From the NCBI GenBank assembly GCA_963204715.1, contig CAUJHK010000031.1, forward strand, positions 1 to 41,411: a DNA stretch of 41,411 nucleotides. Reading direction: 5' to 3'. Origin of the DNA: Pseudomonadota bacterium. Its GTDB lineage: Bacteria > Pseudomonadota > Alphaproteobacteria > Micavibrionales > Micavibrionaceae. The notes beneath the pieces were generated by a model. That model had not been told where the DNA came from. It did not search any database and worked only from the letters and a program-made list of their open reading frames with translations. This document shows, piece by piece, positions 10,316 to 20,177 of this stretch. Position 1 is the first letter of the stretch, and each line of letters begins with the position of its first letter. Position numbers and translations under genes: made by a program.

Positions 10316-11005
10316 ATGACAAAGCATTACGCACTGTCAGCGGAGCAACGTGATCGGGCCGGAAAAGGGGTCGCCCGTGCATTACGCCGCGATAAGAAAA
10401 TCCCTGGGGTCGTTTATGGCGACTCAAAAGAGCCTGAATCCATCGTTCTTCCCTTGAAAGAAGTAACACTGGAATATTTGAAAGGCCACATGTTCACAAA
10501 CTTGTGTGATTTGGAAGTAAACGGTAAAAAGCATCTTGTGCTGGCGCGTGACATTCAAATCCATCCCGTGAATGATTTTGTTCTGCACGTAGATTTCTTG
10601 CGCGTAACACCAAAAACAACCATTACGGTTCATGTGCCTGTTCACTTCCTAAATGAAGAAACATGCCCAGGATTAAAAGCAAAAGGATCTTTGACCATTG
10701 TCCGCCACGATCTTGAGCTGGTGTGTCTGGCAACAAACATTCCTGAAGGCGTCGAGATTGATTTGACACCATTCAACATTGGCGATGCCATTAAAATCAG
10801 CGATGTAAAACTTCCCAATGGTGTGAAGCCAGCGGTTACAAACCGTGATTTCACAATTGCGACAATTGCTGCTCCTCGTCTGCTTCTGGAAGAAGAAGAT
10901 GCGAAGAATGCTGAAAAAGCGGCTGTTGATGCTGAAAAAGCTGAAACAGAAGCTGCGGAAGCTGCCAAGGCAGAGCCTGCAAAAGCGGATGCCGCGAAGA
11001 AGTAA
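10316..11005 (+). CDS. rplY: 50S ribosomal protein L25/general stress protein Ctc
   Basis: GKGVARALRRDKKIPGVVYGDSKEP; HVDFLRV; Ala/Glu/Lys-rich C-terminal tail. Confidence 0.96.
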   Translation: MTKHYALSAEQRDRAGKGVARALRRDKKIPGVVYGDSKEPESIVLPLKEVTLEYLKGHMFTNLCDLEVNGKKHLVLARDIQIHPVNDFVLHVDFLRVTPKTTITVHVPVHFLNEETCPGLKAKGSLTIVRHDLELVCLATNIPEGVEIDLTPFNIGDAIKISDVKLPNGVKPAVTNRDFTIATIAAPRLLLEEEDAKNAEKAAVDAEKAETEAAEAAKAEPAKADAAKK

Positions 11006-11011
11006 TTATTT

Positions 11012-11050
11012 AAAGGAAGCGGGAGAGTTTTATGTTTTCCCGCTTCTTTT
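11012..11050 (+). terminator. Rho-independent terminator downstream of rplY
   Basis: AAAGGAAGCGGGA...TCCCGCTTCTTTT inverted repeat followed by CTATTTTTTT; 11032 ATG lies in the loop. Confidence 0.75.
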
Positions 11051-11091
11051 CTATTTTTTTAAATCGCACCCCATCGCAGGACGTAACCAAC

Positions 11092-11664
11092 ATGTGGATT
11101 TTGGTTGGCCTCGGCAACCCGGGCAAAGAATATAAAGACAATCGACACAATATCGGTTTTATGGTGATTGATGAAATCGCCCGTGAATATGGCTTGCCTG
11201 CGTTTCGCGCGAAGTTTGAAGGCGAGATAACCGAAGGCCGTATTGGCGAAGAAAAAGTTGTTTTGGTAAAGCCACAAACCTTTATGAACTTGTCTGGTGA
11301 GTGTGTGCAAAAAATTGTGCGGTTTTATAAAGTGACACCGAACCGTATTATCGCCATCCATGATGAGCTTGATCTGGTCGCAGGGAAAATGCGCGTGAAA
11401 AAAGGTGGCGGCGCGGCGGGGCATAACGGCCTGAAATCTATGGATCAACATTTGAATTCCCAAGATTACTGGCGCGTGCGTATGGGCATTGGTCATCCGG
11501 GGGATAAAGAGCGTGTGACAGGGCATGTTTTGGGTGATTTTTCAAAGGAAGAAGAAAAATGGTTGCCGGAATGGATTGATGCTTGCGCCAAAAATGTTGG
11601 TTTAATTTTATCTGGTAAGCCAGAAGATTACATGACAAAAGTAGCGGCGGATTTTAAACACTGA
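11092..11664 (+). CDS. pth: Aminoacyl-tRNA hydrolase
   Basis: MWILVGLGNPGKEYKDNRHNIGFMVIDEIA; KPQTFMNLSGECV; GHNGLKS. Start set to 11092. Confidence 0.96.
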   Translation: MWILVGLGNPGKEYKDNRHNIGFMVIDEIAREYGLPAFRAKFEGEITEGRIGEEKVVLVKPQTFMNLSGECVQKIVRFYKVTPNRIIAIHDELDLVAGKMRVKKGGGAAGHNGLKSMDQHLNSQDYWRVRMGIGHPGDKERVTGHVLGDFSKEEEKWLPEWIDACAKNVGLILSGKPEDYMTKVAADFKH

Positions 11665-11727
11665 ATCATCGGCTCTGCACTCGCATGGCGAGTGGATGAC
11701 GACGATGGGATTTAAAAGGAACATAAA

Positions 11728-12831
11728 ATGGGTTTTAATTGTGGAATTGTGGGTTTACCAAACGTTGGAAAATCAACACTGGCGAACGCTTTGTCGGGAA
11801 CGCAAGCGGCGCAGGCGGCGAACTATCCGTTTTGCACGATTGAACCAAACACATCTTTGGTGGCTGTGCCTGATGCACGCCTTGATAAAATCGCCGCTAT
11901 TGGCAAGTCGCAAAAAATCATCCCTGCACAAATTGAATTTGTGGACATTGCGGGGCTTGTGAAGGGCGCGAGCAAGGGGGAAGGGCTGGGCAACCAGTTT
12001 CTGGCCAACATTCGTGAAACCGATGCTATTATTCACGTTGTGCGCTGCTTTGAAAACGCGGACATCACTCACGTCGAAGGATCGGTTGATCCGTTGCGGG
12101 ATGCAGACATTATTGATACGGAACTGATGTTGTCTGATTTGGAGTCTGTGACCAAACAGGTTGATGGTCTTGCCAAAAAATTAAAATCAAATGACAAAGA
12201 GATTCTTGGTCAACACGCATTCGCAACCAAAGTGAAAATGGCGCTTGAGGCTGGAAAACCTGCCCGCACAGTTGTACCATCGGACGCCGATGAACAAAGA
12301 TTTATGAAGCTTTTGCAGATGATGACATCAAAACCAATTATGTATGTCTGTAACGTCAGCGAAGAAGATGCCGCCACGGGCAATGAATGGACAAAACAGG
12401 TGGAAGCAATGGCCGCCGCACAAGGTGCAGGGGTTGTTGTCATCAGCGCCGCGATTGAGGCCGAGATTGCCCAGCTTGAAACCGTTGAGGAGAAAAAAGA
12501 ATTTTTTGACACGATTGGTCTGGAAGAGCCAGGTTTGAATAAAATCATCCGCGCTGGCTTTGGTATTTTGGGACTTCAAACATACTTTACCGTTGGCCCA
12601 AAAGAAGCGCGCGCATGGACGGTGCGCAAAGGCGCAAAAGGGCCAGAAGCCGCAGGCGTCATCCACTCAGATTTCGAAAAAGGATATATCCGCGCCGAAG
12701 TCATGGGGTACGATGATTATGTGACCTTGGGCAGCGAACAGGCCGTGAAAGAAGCAGGCAAGTTCAAATCAGAAGGCAAAGACTACATCGTCAAAGACGG
12801 CGATATTATTCACTTCTTGTTTAATGTTTAG
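11728..12831 (+). CDS. ychF: Redox-regulated ATPase YchF (Obg-like)
   Basis: NCGIVGLPNVGKSTLANALSG; FVDIAGLVKGASKGEGLGNQFLANIRETDAI; C-terminal TGS-like domain. Confidence 0.98.
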   Translation: MGFNCGIVGLPNVGKSTLANALSGTQAAQAANYPFCTIEPNTSLVAVPDARLDKIAAIGKSQKIIPAQIEFVDIAGLVKGASKGEGLGNQFLANIRETDAIIHVVRCFENADITHVEGSVDPLRDADIIDTELMLSDLESVTKQVDGLAKKLKSNDKEILGQHAFATKVKMALEAGKPARTVVPSDADEQRFMKLLQMMTSKPIMYVCNVSEEDAATGNEWTKQVEAMAAAQGAGVVVISAAIEAEIAQLETVEEKKEFFDTIGLEEPGLNKIIRAGFGILGLQTYFTVGPKEARAWTVRKGAKGPEAAGVIHSDFEKGYIRAEVMGYDDYVTLGSEQAVKEAGKFKSEGKDYIVKDGDIIHFLFNV

Positions 12832-12834
12832 TCG

Positions 12835-13728
12835 CTAGGCTGCGACGGAAACCTTCCCACGTACAAGGCTCTCATACGCGCTGCGCAACTGCTTCGTCAC
12901 TGCGCCGACCTTGAATTCCACATCGTCAATCTTGCCCACGGCAGTCACTTCGGCGGCGGTGCCGGTTAAGAACACTTCATCGGCTTTTTTAAGCTCCTCT
13001 GGTGTAATCCGCGCTTCTTCAATGGGGAGTTTTAAATCCTTGGCCAGTTGAATAACCGTCTGGCGAGTCAGGCCATTCAAGAAACAATCTGGAATAGGGG
13101 TCTTTATTGCGCCATCTTTTATGACGAAAATATTCGCGCCCGTGGCTTCGGCGACAAGGCCGCGATAATCAAGCATCAATGCGTCCGTATATCCCGCTTT
13201 TTCCGCAGCATGTTTGGCCATGGTGTGTGTGGCGTAAAGGCATGATGCTTTGGAGGCCACAGGGGCGGTATCAGGCATGGGCGCGCGCCAATGCGCGGTT
13301 TGAAGAGAAATCCCTTTTTCACGCATCTCTGGTGAGAAATAGGACGGCCACTCCCAGCACGCAATCGCAACATGGGTTTGGGAGGCTTGCGCCGAAATAC
13401 CCATTTGTTCAGAACCGCGCCACGCAACGGGGCGAATATACGCATCTTTTAAACCATTGGCCGCCAGAATTTCTTCTTTGGCGGCGTTGATTTGCTCAAT
13501 GCTCATATCAATCGGGTTCATGCCAATAAGCTCTGCCGAACGTTTCAGGCGCGCCGAATGTTCATCTGATTTAAAAATATTGCCCGAATAGCAACGCTCC
13601 CCCTCAAACACCGCCGAGGCGTAATGAAGCCCATGGGTAAGGACATGCACATTGGCTTCGCGCCAAGGCATCACTTTGCCGTCCATCCAAATATATCCGT
13701 CGCGGTCGTTGAAGGCTTTTGCTGTCAT
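12835..13728 (-). CDS. ilvE: Branched-chain amino acid aminotransferase
   Basis: WMDGKVMPWREANVHVLTHGLHYASAVFEGERCY; EVFLTGTAAEVTAVGKID. Confidence 0.96.
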   Translation of the reverse strand: MTAKAFNDRDGYIWMDGKVMPWREANVHVLTHGLHYASAVFEGERCYSGNIFKSDEHSARLKRSAELIGMNPIDMSIEQINAAKEEILAANGLKDAYIRPVAWRGSEQMGISAQASQTHVAIACWEWPSYFSPEMREKGISLQTAHWRAPMPDTAPVASKASCLYATHTMAKHAAEKAGYTDALMLDYRGLVAEATGANIFVIKDGAIKTPIPDCFLNGLTRQTVIQLAKDLKLPIEEARITPEELKKADEVFLTGTAAEVTAVGKIDDVEFKVGAVTKQLRSAYESLVRGKVSVAA

Positions 13729-13844
13729 GGGTTATTACTCTTCTTATTGTTAAGGTTATGTATTTTTTGACAAAAATGACTAAAATGCAAGGGCTAACGG
13801 CGGATATTATTGCAGCAATGCAGCATTCCTGATAGGTGTTTTCA

Positions 13845-14564
13845 ATGACTTTGAACGCAAAACCTAAGGATTACAGCACTCTCCCCCATATTCTGGTGGT
13901 GGATGATGATGACCGCATTCGTTCTCTTGTGTCCAAATTTCTAAACGATCATGGCTTTTTGTCCTTTACGGCGGCCAACGCGGACGAGGCGCAAGACATT
14001 ATGAGTGTTGGTATTTTCGATGCTCTGGTGGTGGATGTTATGATGCCGGGGCGTGATGGAAAAGCCTTCACAAAGGCACTAAGGCAAACATCAGACGTAC
14101 CCGTTCTTCTTTTGACGGCCATGGGAGAGGTAGAAGACAAAATAGGCGGGCTGTCCTCAGGCGCGGATGATTACCTTACCAAACCGTTTGACCCACGGGA
14201 GCTTGTCTTGCGCCTTGAGGCCATTTTGCGAAGACGGCCTATACAAAAGCCAGTTTCCAAAAAATATAAAATCGGCCAGTGGCTGTATGACCCCGCCGTT
14301 CCCGAAATTGTAGGGGCGCACGGCTCTGTCAGGCTGACGGATGTTGAAGTGAATTTGCTCAAAGCTTTGATGCGTCGTCCAGATGTTGTTTTAAGCCGTG
14401 AAGACCTTGCTGAATTATGCGGCGTGGATGCAGGAGAGCGGACGATAGATGTGCAAGTTACGCGCCTGCGCAAAAAGCTTGAAGAAGACAGCAAAAATCC
14501 ACGATACCTTCAAACGGTGAGGGGGAAGGGATATTTGCTGCGGGTTCAAGAGGTGGTTGAATGA
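13845..14564 (+). CDS. OmpR-family response regulator
   Basis: ILVVDDDDRIRSLVSKFL receiver; VVDVMMPGRDG; winged-helix tail TIDVQVTRLRKKLEEDSKNPRYLQTVRGKGY. Confidence 0.95.
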   Translation: MTLNAKPKDYSTLPHILVVDDDDRIRSLVSKFLNDHGFLSFTAANADEAQDIMSVGIFDALVVDVMMPGRDGKAFTKALRQTSDVPVLLLTAMGEVEDKIGGLSSGADDYLTKPFDPRELVLRLEAILRRRPIQKPVSKKYKIGQWLYDPAVPEIVGAHGSVRLTDVEVNLLKALMRRPDVVLSREDLAELCGVDAGERTIDVQVTRLRKKLEEDSKNPRYLQTVRGKGYLLRVQEVVE

Positions 14565-15931
14565 GATATATTTTCCGCACCGTCATAAAAACCAAAAATT
14601 TTATCAAAGATATTCTGCCCAGATCATTGTTTGGCCGCTCTTTGCTGATATTGGTTACGCCCATTTTTTTGGTGCAGATTATAACCACGTTCATCTTTTT
14701 TGATCGCCACTGGCAAAAAATGGGTGACAGGCTCGCTTTTTCTGTCGCCAACGAAATATCCTTGATTACAAATCTTGTCGAACAAGATGACAGCAATGAA
14801 AATATTCAGCTCATCAAAGAGGAAATGGAGGCACCGCTTGACTTAAAAATTTATTTTAAGCCTGGCGAAAAATTAAACCGCGTGTTCGATGATAAAAGAG
14901 CAGGGTTTCAAAACCCCAGCCGCGAAAGCGTGATTGCCCAAAGCCTTGCGCGCGCTTTTGATGTTAGACTGAAAAGGCCCTTTAACATTATTGTTGAGCC
15001 TGATGAGAAATGGTTTGAATCACAAGTGCAAACACCCAATGGGGTTTTGAGTGTGGTTATATCCGAGCGCCGCATATTCTCCTCATCAGGTTATGTTGTG
15101 CTTTTGTGGATGATGGGATCTTCCATTATATTGGTTGTGATAGCCACGCTTTTTATGCGCAATCAAATTAAGCCAATACGCCGTTTGGCGGTTGCGGCGG
15201 AGCGGTTTGGAAAAGGGCGGGATGTTCCTTTTTTCAAAATTGAAGGTGCGCGCGAGGTGCGTCAGGCCGCGCATGCCTTTATGGGTATGAAAGACCGTCT
15301 TCACAGACAGATACAACAGCGCACAACCATGCTGGCTGGGGTGTCGCATGATTTACGCACGCCGCTCACCCGTATGAAATTACAGCTCGCCATGATGGAA
15401 GAAAATCAGCCAGTCCGTGACCTCAAAGAAGATGTTTCTGACATGGAAAAAATGATTGAGGCGTATTTACAGTTTGCCCGTGGTGAGGGAAGTGAAGAGC
15501 CTGTCCGCATGGACATCAAAGAGGTGATTGCACGCGCGGTGGAGCCTTTAAATCGTGATACTCAAAAAGTATTTGTAGGGGACGTCGAACCTGTGTCTTT
15601 GCCGCTTCGGCCTGTGGCGTTTGAGCGCTGCCTTGGTAATGTGCTCGGCAATGCCATAAAATACGGCAAGAACGCATGGGTGTCTGTTCAAAGGGTTGGG
15701 GATAACATAGAAATCTGCATTGATGATGACGGGGATGGTATTCCTGTTGCGCAATATGATGATGTCTTTAAGCCCTTCTTTCGCGGTGAGGCCTCCAGAA
15801 ATTTAAAAACAGGTGGTGTGGGGCTTGGCTTGCCGATTGTACAGGATATTGTTCATGCACATGGTGGGCGCGTGTGGTTGGACAAAAGTCCCAAGGGTGG
15901 TCTGCGCGTGGTTATTGACCTGCCTGTCTAA
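14561..15931 (+). CDS. EnvZ-like membrane sensor histidine kinase
   Basis: Two TM segments, HAMP-like region, GVSHDLRTPLTRMKL H-box, GVGLGLPIVQDIVHAHGG; overlaps RR gene stop. Confidence 0.95.
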   Translation: MRYIFRTVIKTKNFIKDILPRSLFGRSLLILVTPIFLVQIITTFIFFDRHWQKMGDRLAFSVANEISLITNLVEQDDSNENIQLIKEEMEAPLDLKIYFKPGEKLNRVFDDKRAGFQNPSRESVIAQSLARAFDVRLKRPFNIIVEPDEKWFESQVQTPNGVLSVVISERRIFSSSGYVVLLWMMGSSIILVVIATLFMRNQIKPIRRLAVAAERFGKGRDVPFFKIEGAREVRQAAHAFMGMKDRLHRQIQQRTTMLAGVSHDLRTPLTRMKLQLAMMEENQPVRDLKEDVSDMEKMIEAYLQFARGEGSEEPVRMDIKEVIARAVEPLNRDTQKVFVGDVEPVSLPLRPVAFERCLGNVLGNAIKYGKNAWVSVQRVGDNIEICIDDDGDGIPVAQYDDVFKPFFRGEASRNLKTGGVGLGLPIVQDIVHAHGGRVWLDKSPKGGLRVVIDLPV

Positions 15932-16266
15932 TAAAGCCTGCCGCCAAGAGGTATGTCTTTGTCGGGGGCTATCAAGGTGACATTTCCTTGTGCGTCGGGG
16001 AAACCCAGTACCAACACTTCAGACATGTACTTTCCAATTTGCTTTGGGGGAAAGTTGACGACAGCCGCGACAAGCCTGCCTTTTAAATTTTCGGGGCTAT
16101 AGTTTTGTGTGACTTGTGCAGATGTTTTTTTGACGCCCATTTCCGCCCCAAAATCAACCCTCAGCTTATAGGCAGGACGTCTGGCTTCAGGAAAATCCTG
16201 CACATCGACAATTTTGCCGACGCGTATGTCTATTTTTTCAAAGTCCTCATAAGTGATATGGGTCAT
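15928..16266 (-). CDS. csaA: tRNA-binding protein CsaA
   Basis: MTHITYEDFEKIDIRVGKIVDVQDFPEARRPAYKLRVDFG; QIGKYMSEVLVLGF. Confidence 0.93.
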   Translation of the reverse strand: MTHITYEDFEKIDIRVGKIVDVQDFPEARRPAYKLRVDFGAEMGVKKTSAQVTQNYSPENLKGRLVAAVVNFPPKQIGKYMSEVLVLGFPDAQGNVTLIAPDKDIPLGGRLY

Positions 16267-16284
16267 CAAAACGCTTTCCTTAAG

Positions 16285-16309
16285 AAAAAAGCCGCACAAT
16301 GGCGGCTTT
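16285..16309 (-). terminator. Rho-independent terminator of the phasin gene
   Basis: AAAGCCGC-acaatg-GCGGCTTT 8-bp stem (16288-16309) with T-tract on the minus strand. Confidence 0.75.
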
Positions 16310-16328
16310 AAAACAGATTTATGCCATG

Positions 16329-16769
16329 CTACTTGTTGGCAGAGCTTTTTATTTCCGAAATGCTGTCTACAAGGCGGCGATTCAAAACCTCAGCCGTTTC
16401 AAACGTGCTTTTGCGCATCATCTCAATCAGCTCTTGTGAGTTTAGCATGGATTTTTCACAGGCTGTTTTCAAAATATCGGCCTGTTTGGAGAATTTGTCC
16501 TGTGGTGTGCCTTCCTTCATGGTTTCGCGGGCGAGCGTGGAGTTGTCCTGCACAAACTGGCTCATCATTTCGGCCTGCCTTTGTGCCATAACCTGCCAGC
16601 CCTGCATCATCATCTGGTTTGCCTGCATCAGGGCCTGCATATTTTTGCGCTGGGCTTCCATAGCCATTTTCATATCAAAAGGTGCGGCCGGTACAACGCC
16701 AGACATCATTTTTTTTAAGTTTTCCTGCGCGTCTTCAAAAAAGCCTTCAGAAGCTTGTTTCTTTTGCAT
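16329..16769 (-). CDS. Phasin family protein (PHA granule-associated)
   Basis: Small Met/Gln-rich helical protein; NMQALMQANQMMMQGWQVMAQRQAEMMSQFVQDN. Confidence 0.8.
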   Translation of the reverse strand: MQKKQASEGFFEDAQENLKKMMSGVVPAAPFDMKMAMEAQRKNMQALMQANQMMMQGWQVMAQRQAEMMSQFVQDNSTLARETMKEGTPQDKFSKQADILKTACEKSMLNSQELIEMMRKSTFETAEVLNRRLVDSISEIKSSANK

Positions 16770-16987
16770 GATGTTGCCCTTTAAATTTTGTTAATGTTCG
16801 TTAAAATATGCCTTTTACTGCCAATGGTCAAGCTTTTCAGGCCAAAGACTTTGTGCACATTCTCCAGTGTGTGCAGACGCGCATATTAACCCGATGTTTT
16901 ACAAGAAAATTATCACATTATTAACCTCTTTTGGGCAAAGTTGTGGGTGGATGTTTTGTACCCTTCAAATCATCGGGAATCCTTGGA

Positions 16988-19528
16988 ATGTCAGACATAG
17001 AACTCGATAAAGAAAAAAGAATTGCGAATGTTTTGAAAGATAGCCTTTCAAGCCAAGGTTTTTTTGCGGGTGGTTTTTCTCAAGTCATGGTTCTTTTAAA
17101 CGGTATTATTCTGACGCTCGCGGCATACGTCACGCTGGGAATCTTTGCTGATAGAATTGTTTTTGAAGACATATCCAGAACATCTTCAAATGTTCTGGAT
17201 TTTATAAATCACGAGATGGATGATGTTGAAAATGGAATTTTTGCCGCAGGAAACATTATCTTTTTTTCCAATGATTTAGCGCCAGAAAAAATTTCAAAAA
17301 ATTTTTCCGAGCTTTTTTACTACAAAAAGTTTTTTAAAGACATTTATTGGATGGAGCAGGATACTAGCGGTCGTTATATCGCAAGAAAACTGTATGAAGA
17401 AGAGGCTGCACCACAAGGAACAGGCGGTCCTGAAGGTTTGGAAAGACACCAGAATATTTTAAAGGCACTGGCGGCTTTCAATAGTGACGAAACACATGTC
17501 CTGACATCTACGGATAGCAAGGATGTGGATGAGCATGAAGTGGTGGTGGGGCGTCGCGTGAAGATGATGGATAACACCTATGATTACATATACGGTATTA
17601 CATCCTTCCAGAAAATTATTGGCAATGACAGTCAGGCATCAAAATACAACCTTCCTCGCATCGAAGTTTGGGATTCCAGCTATGAAAACAATTACTTTTC
17701 GTACAAAAAAAACGATAACATTGGGGCTGACAATGATGGCTCTTTAAGGCTTGAAAACACAACATCATTGGGAGAAAAAAGCTTTCAGATATTATACTGG
17801 ATTGAGGTGGATGACAGGCAGAATTTTTTGAAAAAAATGCCAATTATCGCTTTGTTTCTTGGCGTGGTTTTGACCATTGTTGGCACATTGTACGTCAGAA
17901 GCAACCATGTTCAGTCTAAAAAGCTGGCTAAAATGAACATAGAATTGGCTGAAAAAAACCAAAGAATGAATTTGGAGATTCAGGAAAGAGAAAAGCTTAA
18001 CCATGCCATCCGAAAGCAGGAAAAAGACAACAGGGCCATCATAGACTCTGTCAGCGATATTATTTTTGAAACCAATACAGAAGGCAAAATTCTTTTCTTG
18101 AATGAAACCTGGCAAAAAATCACTGGCTTCACGATTGACAGGTCGCTAGGGCGCAATCTCTTTGACATGCTCTACACACAAGATCAGGCAGAACAAAAGA
18201 ACAACATGGCTCTTCTGGTGAAGGGGAGAAAACAGTCCTACAGAGCCTTTACAAGGCTTCGCACGGCGGATGGAACATTCCGCTCGGTGGAATTGGCAGT
18301 GTCTATGCTAAGACAGGACGAAAAGCGCGAACTGCGTGTTGTTGGCACTATCATGGACGTGGAAGAAAGACGTCGTGCCGAAAGAGCTTTGTCAGAGGCT
18401 GAAAAGAAATATCGCGCTATTGTTGAAAACGCGGCGAGCGGAATTTATCAGGTCACGCCCGATGGGCAATATTTAAGTGTCAACCCCGCCATGAACAGGA
18501 TCTTGGGGTATGAGGCGCATGAAGATGTTTTAAAAGACGTCCACAATGCAAACATTGATGTCTATTACAATCCCCGTGAGCGAGAAAAACAGTTAAGGGA
18601 TGCTGTTCGCCATGGCGTGTCAAACTTTGAAGCACAAATTAAAAAGAAAGATGGGCGCGTGGTGTGGGTGCAAGAAAGCCTGCGTGCTGTAAAAGACGAA
18701 GGGGAGCAGGTTCTTTATTTTGAAGGCAGCATTGAAGATATTACCTTAAGAAAAGAGGCGGAAATTGCCCTGCGCGATGCAAAAGTGGAATCGGATTTGG
18801 CGAACAGAGCAAAATCTGAATTCTTGGCGAATATGAGCCATGAGCTCAGAACGCCGTTGAATGCGATTATTGGCTTTTCAGATATTATTCACAGTCAGGC
18901 TTTTGGAGAAGTAGGCCGTCCTGAATATCTTGAATACTCCAAGGAAATAAACAATAGCGGCAAAAGACTGCTTGAGGTCATCAATGATATTTTGGATGTG
19001 TCCCGTATCGAGGCAGGTGATAGACAGTTAAACGAAGGTATTGTTGATTTGAACAAGATTGTGACATCCAGTCTTGAAATTCTGTCCGCAAAAATTGAAC
19101 AAAGCTCCCTGACGGTTATGAATTATCTGTCATCAGAAACGCCCAAGGTCATTGGCGAAAGCCATGCTATCAAGCAAATGATGCTAAACCTTTTATCGAA
19201 CGCAATTAAATTTACGCCAGATTCCGGAAGGCTTTCCATCGCAGCTGAAATGGATGACGATGGGCAGATGAGGTTGTCAGTCACAGACACTGGCATAGGC
19301 CTTACGGATGAAGAAGTCGAAATTGCGTTGTCACCGTTTGGTCAGGTGAACACCTCCCTCAGCAAAGATGAGGCAGGAACGGGGCTGGGTTTAACGCTTG
19401 TAAAATCTCTTATATCGCTCCATGGCGGTAGCTTTGAGTTGTTCTCGCAAAAGGGAGTTGGGACAACGGCAACCCTGGTGTTCCCCGTAAAGCGCGTTTC
19501 ACACAACATCGTCAAAGAAAAAGTTTAA
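16988..19528 (+). CDS. Membrane sensor histidine kinase with extracytoplasmic sensor region and two PAS domains
   Basis: TM, periplasmic region, TM, PAS/PAC x2, NRAKSEFLANMSHELRTPLNAIIGFSDII, HATPase (GTGLGLTLVKSLISLHGG). Confidence 0.93.
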   Translation: MSDIELDKEKRIANVLKDSLSSQGFFAGGFSQVMVLLNGIILTLAAYVTLGIFADRIVFEDISRTSSNVLDFINHEMDDVENGIFAAGNIIFFSNDLAPEKISKNFSELFYYKKFFKDIYWMEQDTSGRYIARKLYEEEAAPQGTGGPEGLERHQNILKALAAFNSDETHVLTSTDSKDVDEHEVVVGRRVKMMDNTYDYIYGITSFQKIIGNDSQASKYNLPRIEVWDSSYENNYFSYKKNDNIGADNDGSLRLENTTSLGEKSFQILYWIEVDDRQNFLKKMPIIALFLGVVLTIVGTLYVRSNHVQSKKLAKMNIELAEKNQRMNLEIQEREKLNHAIRKQEKDNRAIIDSVSDIIFETNTEGKILFLNETWQKITGFTIDRSLGRNLFDMLYTQDQAEQKNNMALLVKGRKQSYRAFTRLRTADGTFRSVELAVSMLRQDEKRELRVVGTIMDVEERRRAERALSEAEKKYRAIVENAASGIYQVTPDGQYLSVNPAMNRILGYEAHEDVLKDVHNANIDVYYNPREREKQLRDAVRHGVSNFEAQIKKKDGRVVWVQESLRAVKDEGEQVLYFEGSIEDITLRKEAEIALRDAKVESDLANRAKSEFLANMSHELRTPLNAIIGFSDIIHSQAFGEVGRPEYLEYSKEINNSGKRLLEVINDILDVSRIEAGDRQLNEGIVDLNKIVTSSLEILSAKIEQSSLTVMNYLSSETPKVIGESHAIKQMMLNLLSNAIKFTPDSGRLSIAAEMDDDGQMRLSVTDTGIGLTDEEVEIALSPFGQVNTSLSKDEAGTGLGLTLVKSLISLHGGSFELFSQKGVGTTATLVFPVKRVSHNIVKEKV

Positions 19529-20157
19529 GCCGCTGCGCTGTGAATAATCTGCTGCGCTTCGTCTAAGTCCATCTTCAGGGCTGTTTGTGCGATGTCATAG
19601 CCAAAGCCAGCGCGTCCCAGAGTTGCGAGTTCTTTTTGCCTGTCTGCGGTGTCATTTTTGCAAAAGGGGCCCAGCCTTTTTTTTCGGGCGCATATCAGGG
19701 CGGCAACAAGCTCGCGGTCGTGCGGGCATTCAAGACTGTCATCAAAATCACGGATAGACTGAGCGGCTGTTGAAGATAAAAATCCTTTGGATTGCAGTTT
19801 GGCGACAATAGCTTGTTTTGATTGGCCGCGACGGCGCAACGACGTAATCATCCCTTGAAGATAAAGAGAATCGTTTAAAAGACCTATGCGGGAGAAGTTT
19901 TCGACGCTTTGTGTTAGAAGTTTTTGGCACTCACCCAAGTCTTGTTCCTTATGGTAATTACAGGATCGTTTGATCTTGCGCATCATCACCCGCTCAAAAT
20001 GCATGCTGCTGGTAGGAAAGCGTTGCAGGTAAGCCAGCCCCGCATTGTGAAGGTAGGTTTGCGTAATTTTTTTTGGTATTTTTTTGGGTGCAGGCGCAGA
20101 GGTGCTATTTACATTGCACTCCATCGGCTTATCTTGGTTTTTCCTATTAATCTTCAT
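19525..20157 (-). CDS. RecX family regulatory protein
   Basis: LAYLQRFPTSSMHFERVMMRKIKRS; SLYLQGMITSLRRRGQSKQAIVAKLQSKGF. Confidence 0.85.
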   Translation of the reverse strand: MKINRKNQDKPMECNVNSTSAPAPKKIPKKITQTYLHNAGLAYLQRFPTSSMHFERVMMRKIKRSCNYHKEQDLGECQKLLTQSVENFSRIGLLNDSLYLQGMITSLRRRGQSKQAIVAKLQSKGFLSSTAAQSIRDFDDSLECPHDRELVAALICARKKRLGPFCKNDTADRQKELATLGRAGFGYDIAQTALKMDLDEAQQIIHSAAA

Positions 20158-20177
20158 TGCCCGTATTCAGGTTGTTT

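Noticed and set aside
12831-12846. GTCGC-TAGGCT-GCGAC inverted repeat between ychF and ilvE as a terminator
   Set aside because: Only 5-bp stem and no T-tract; overlaps both stop codons, likely chance
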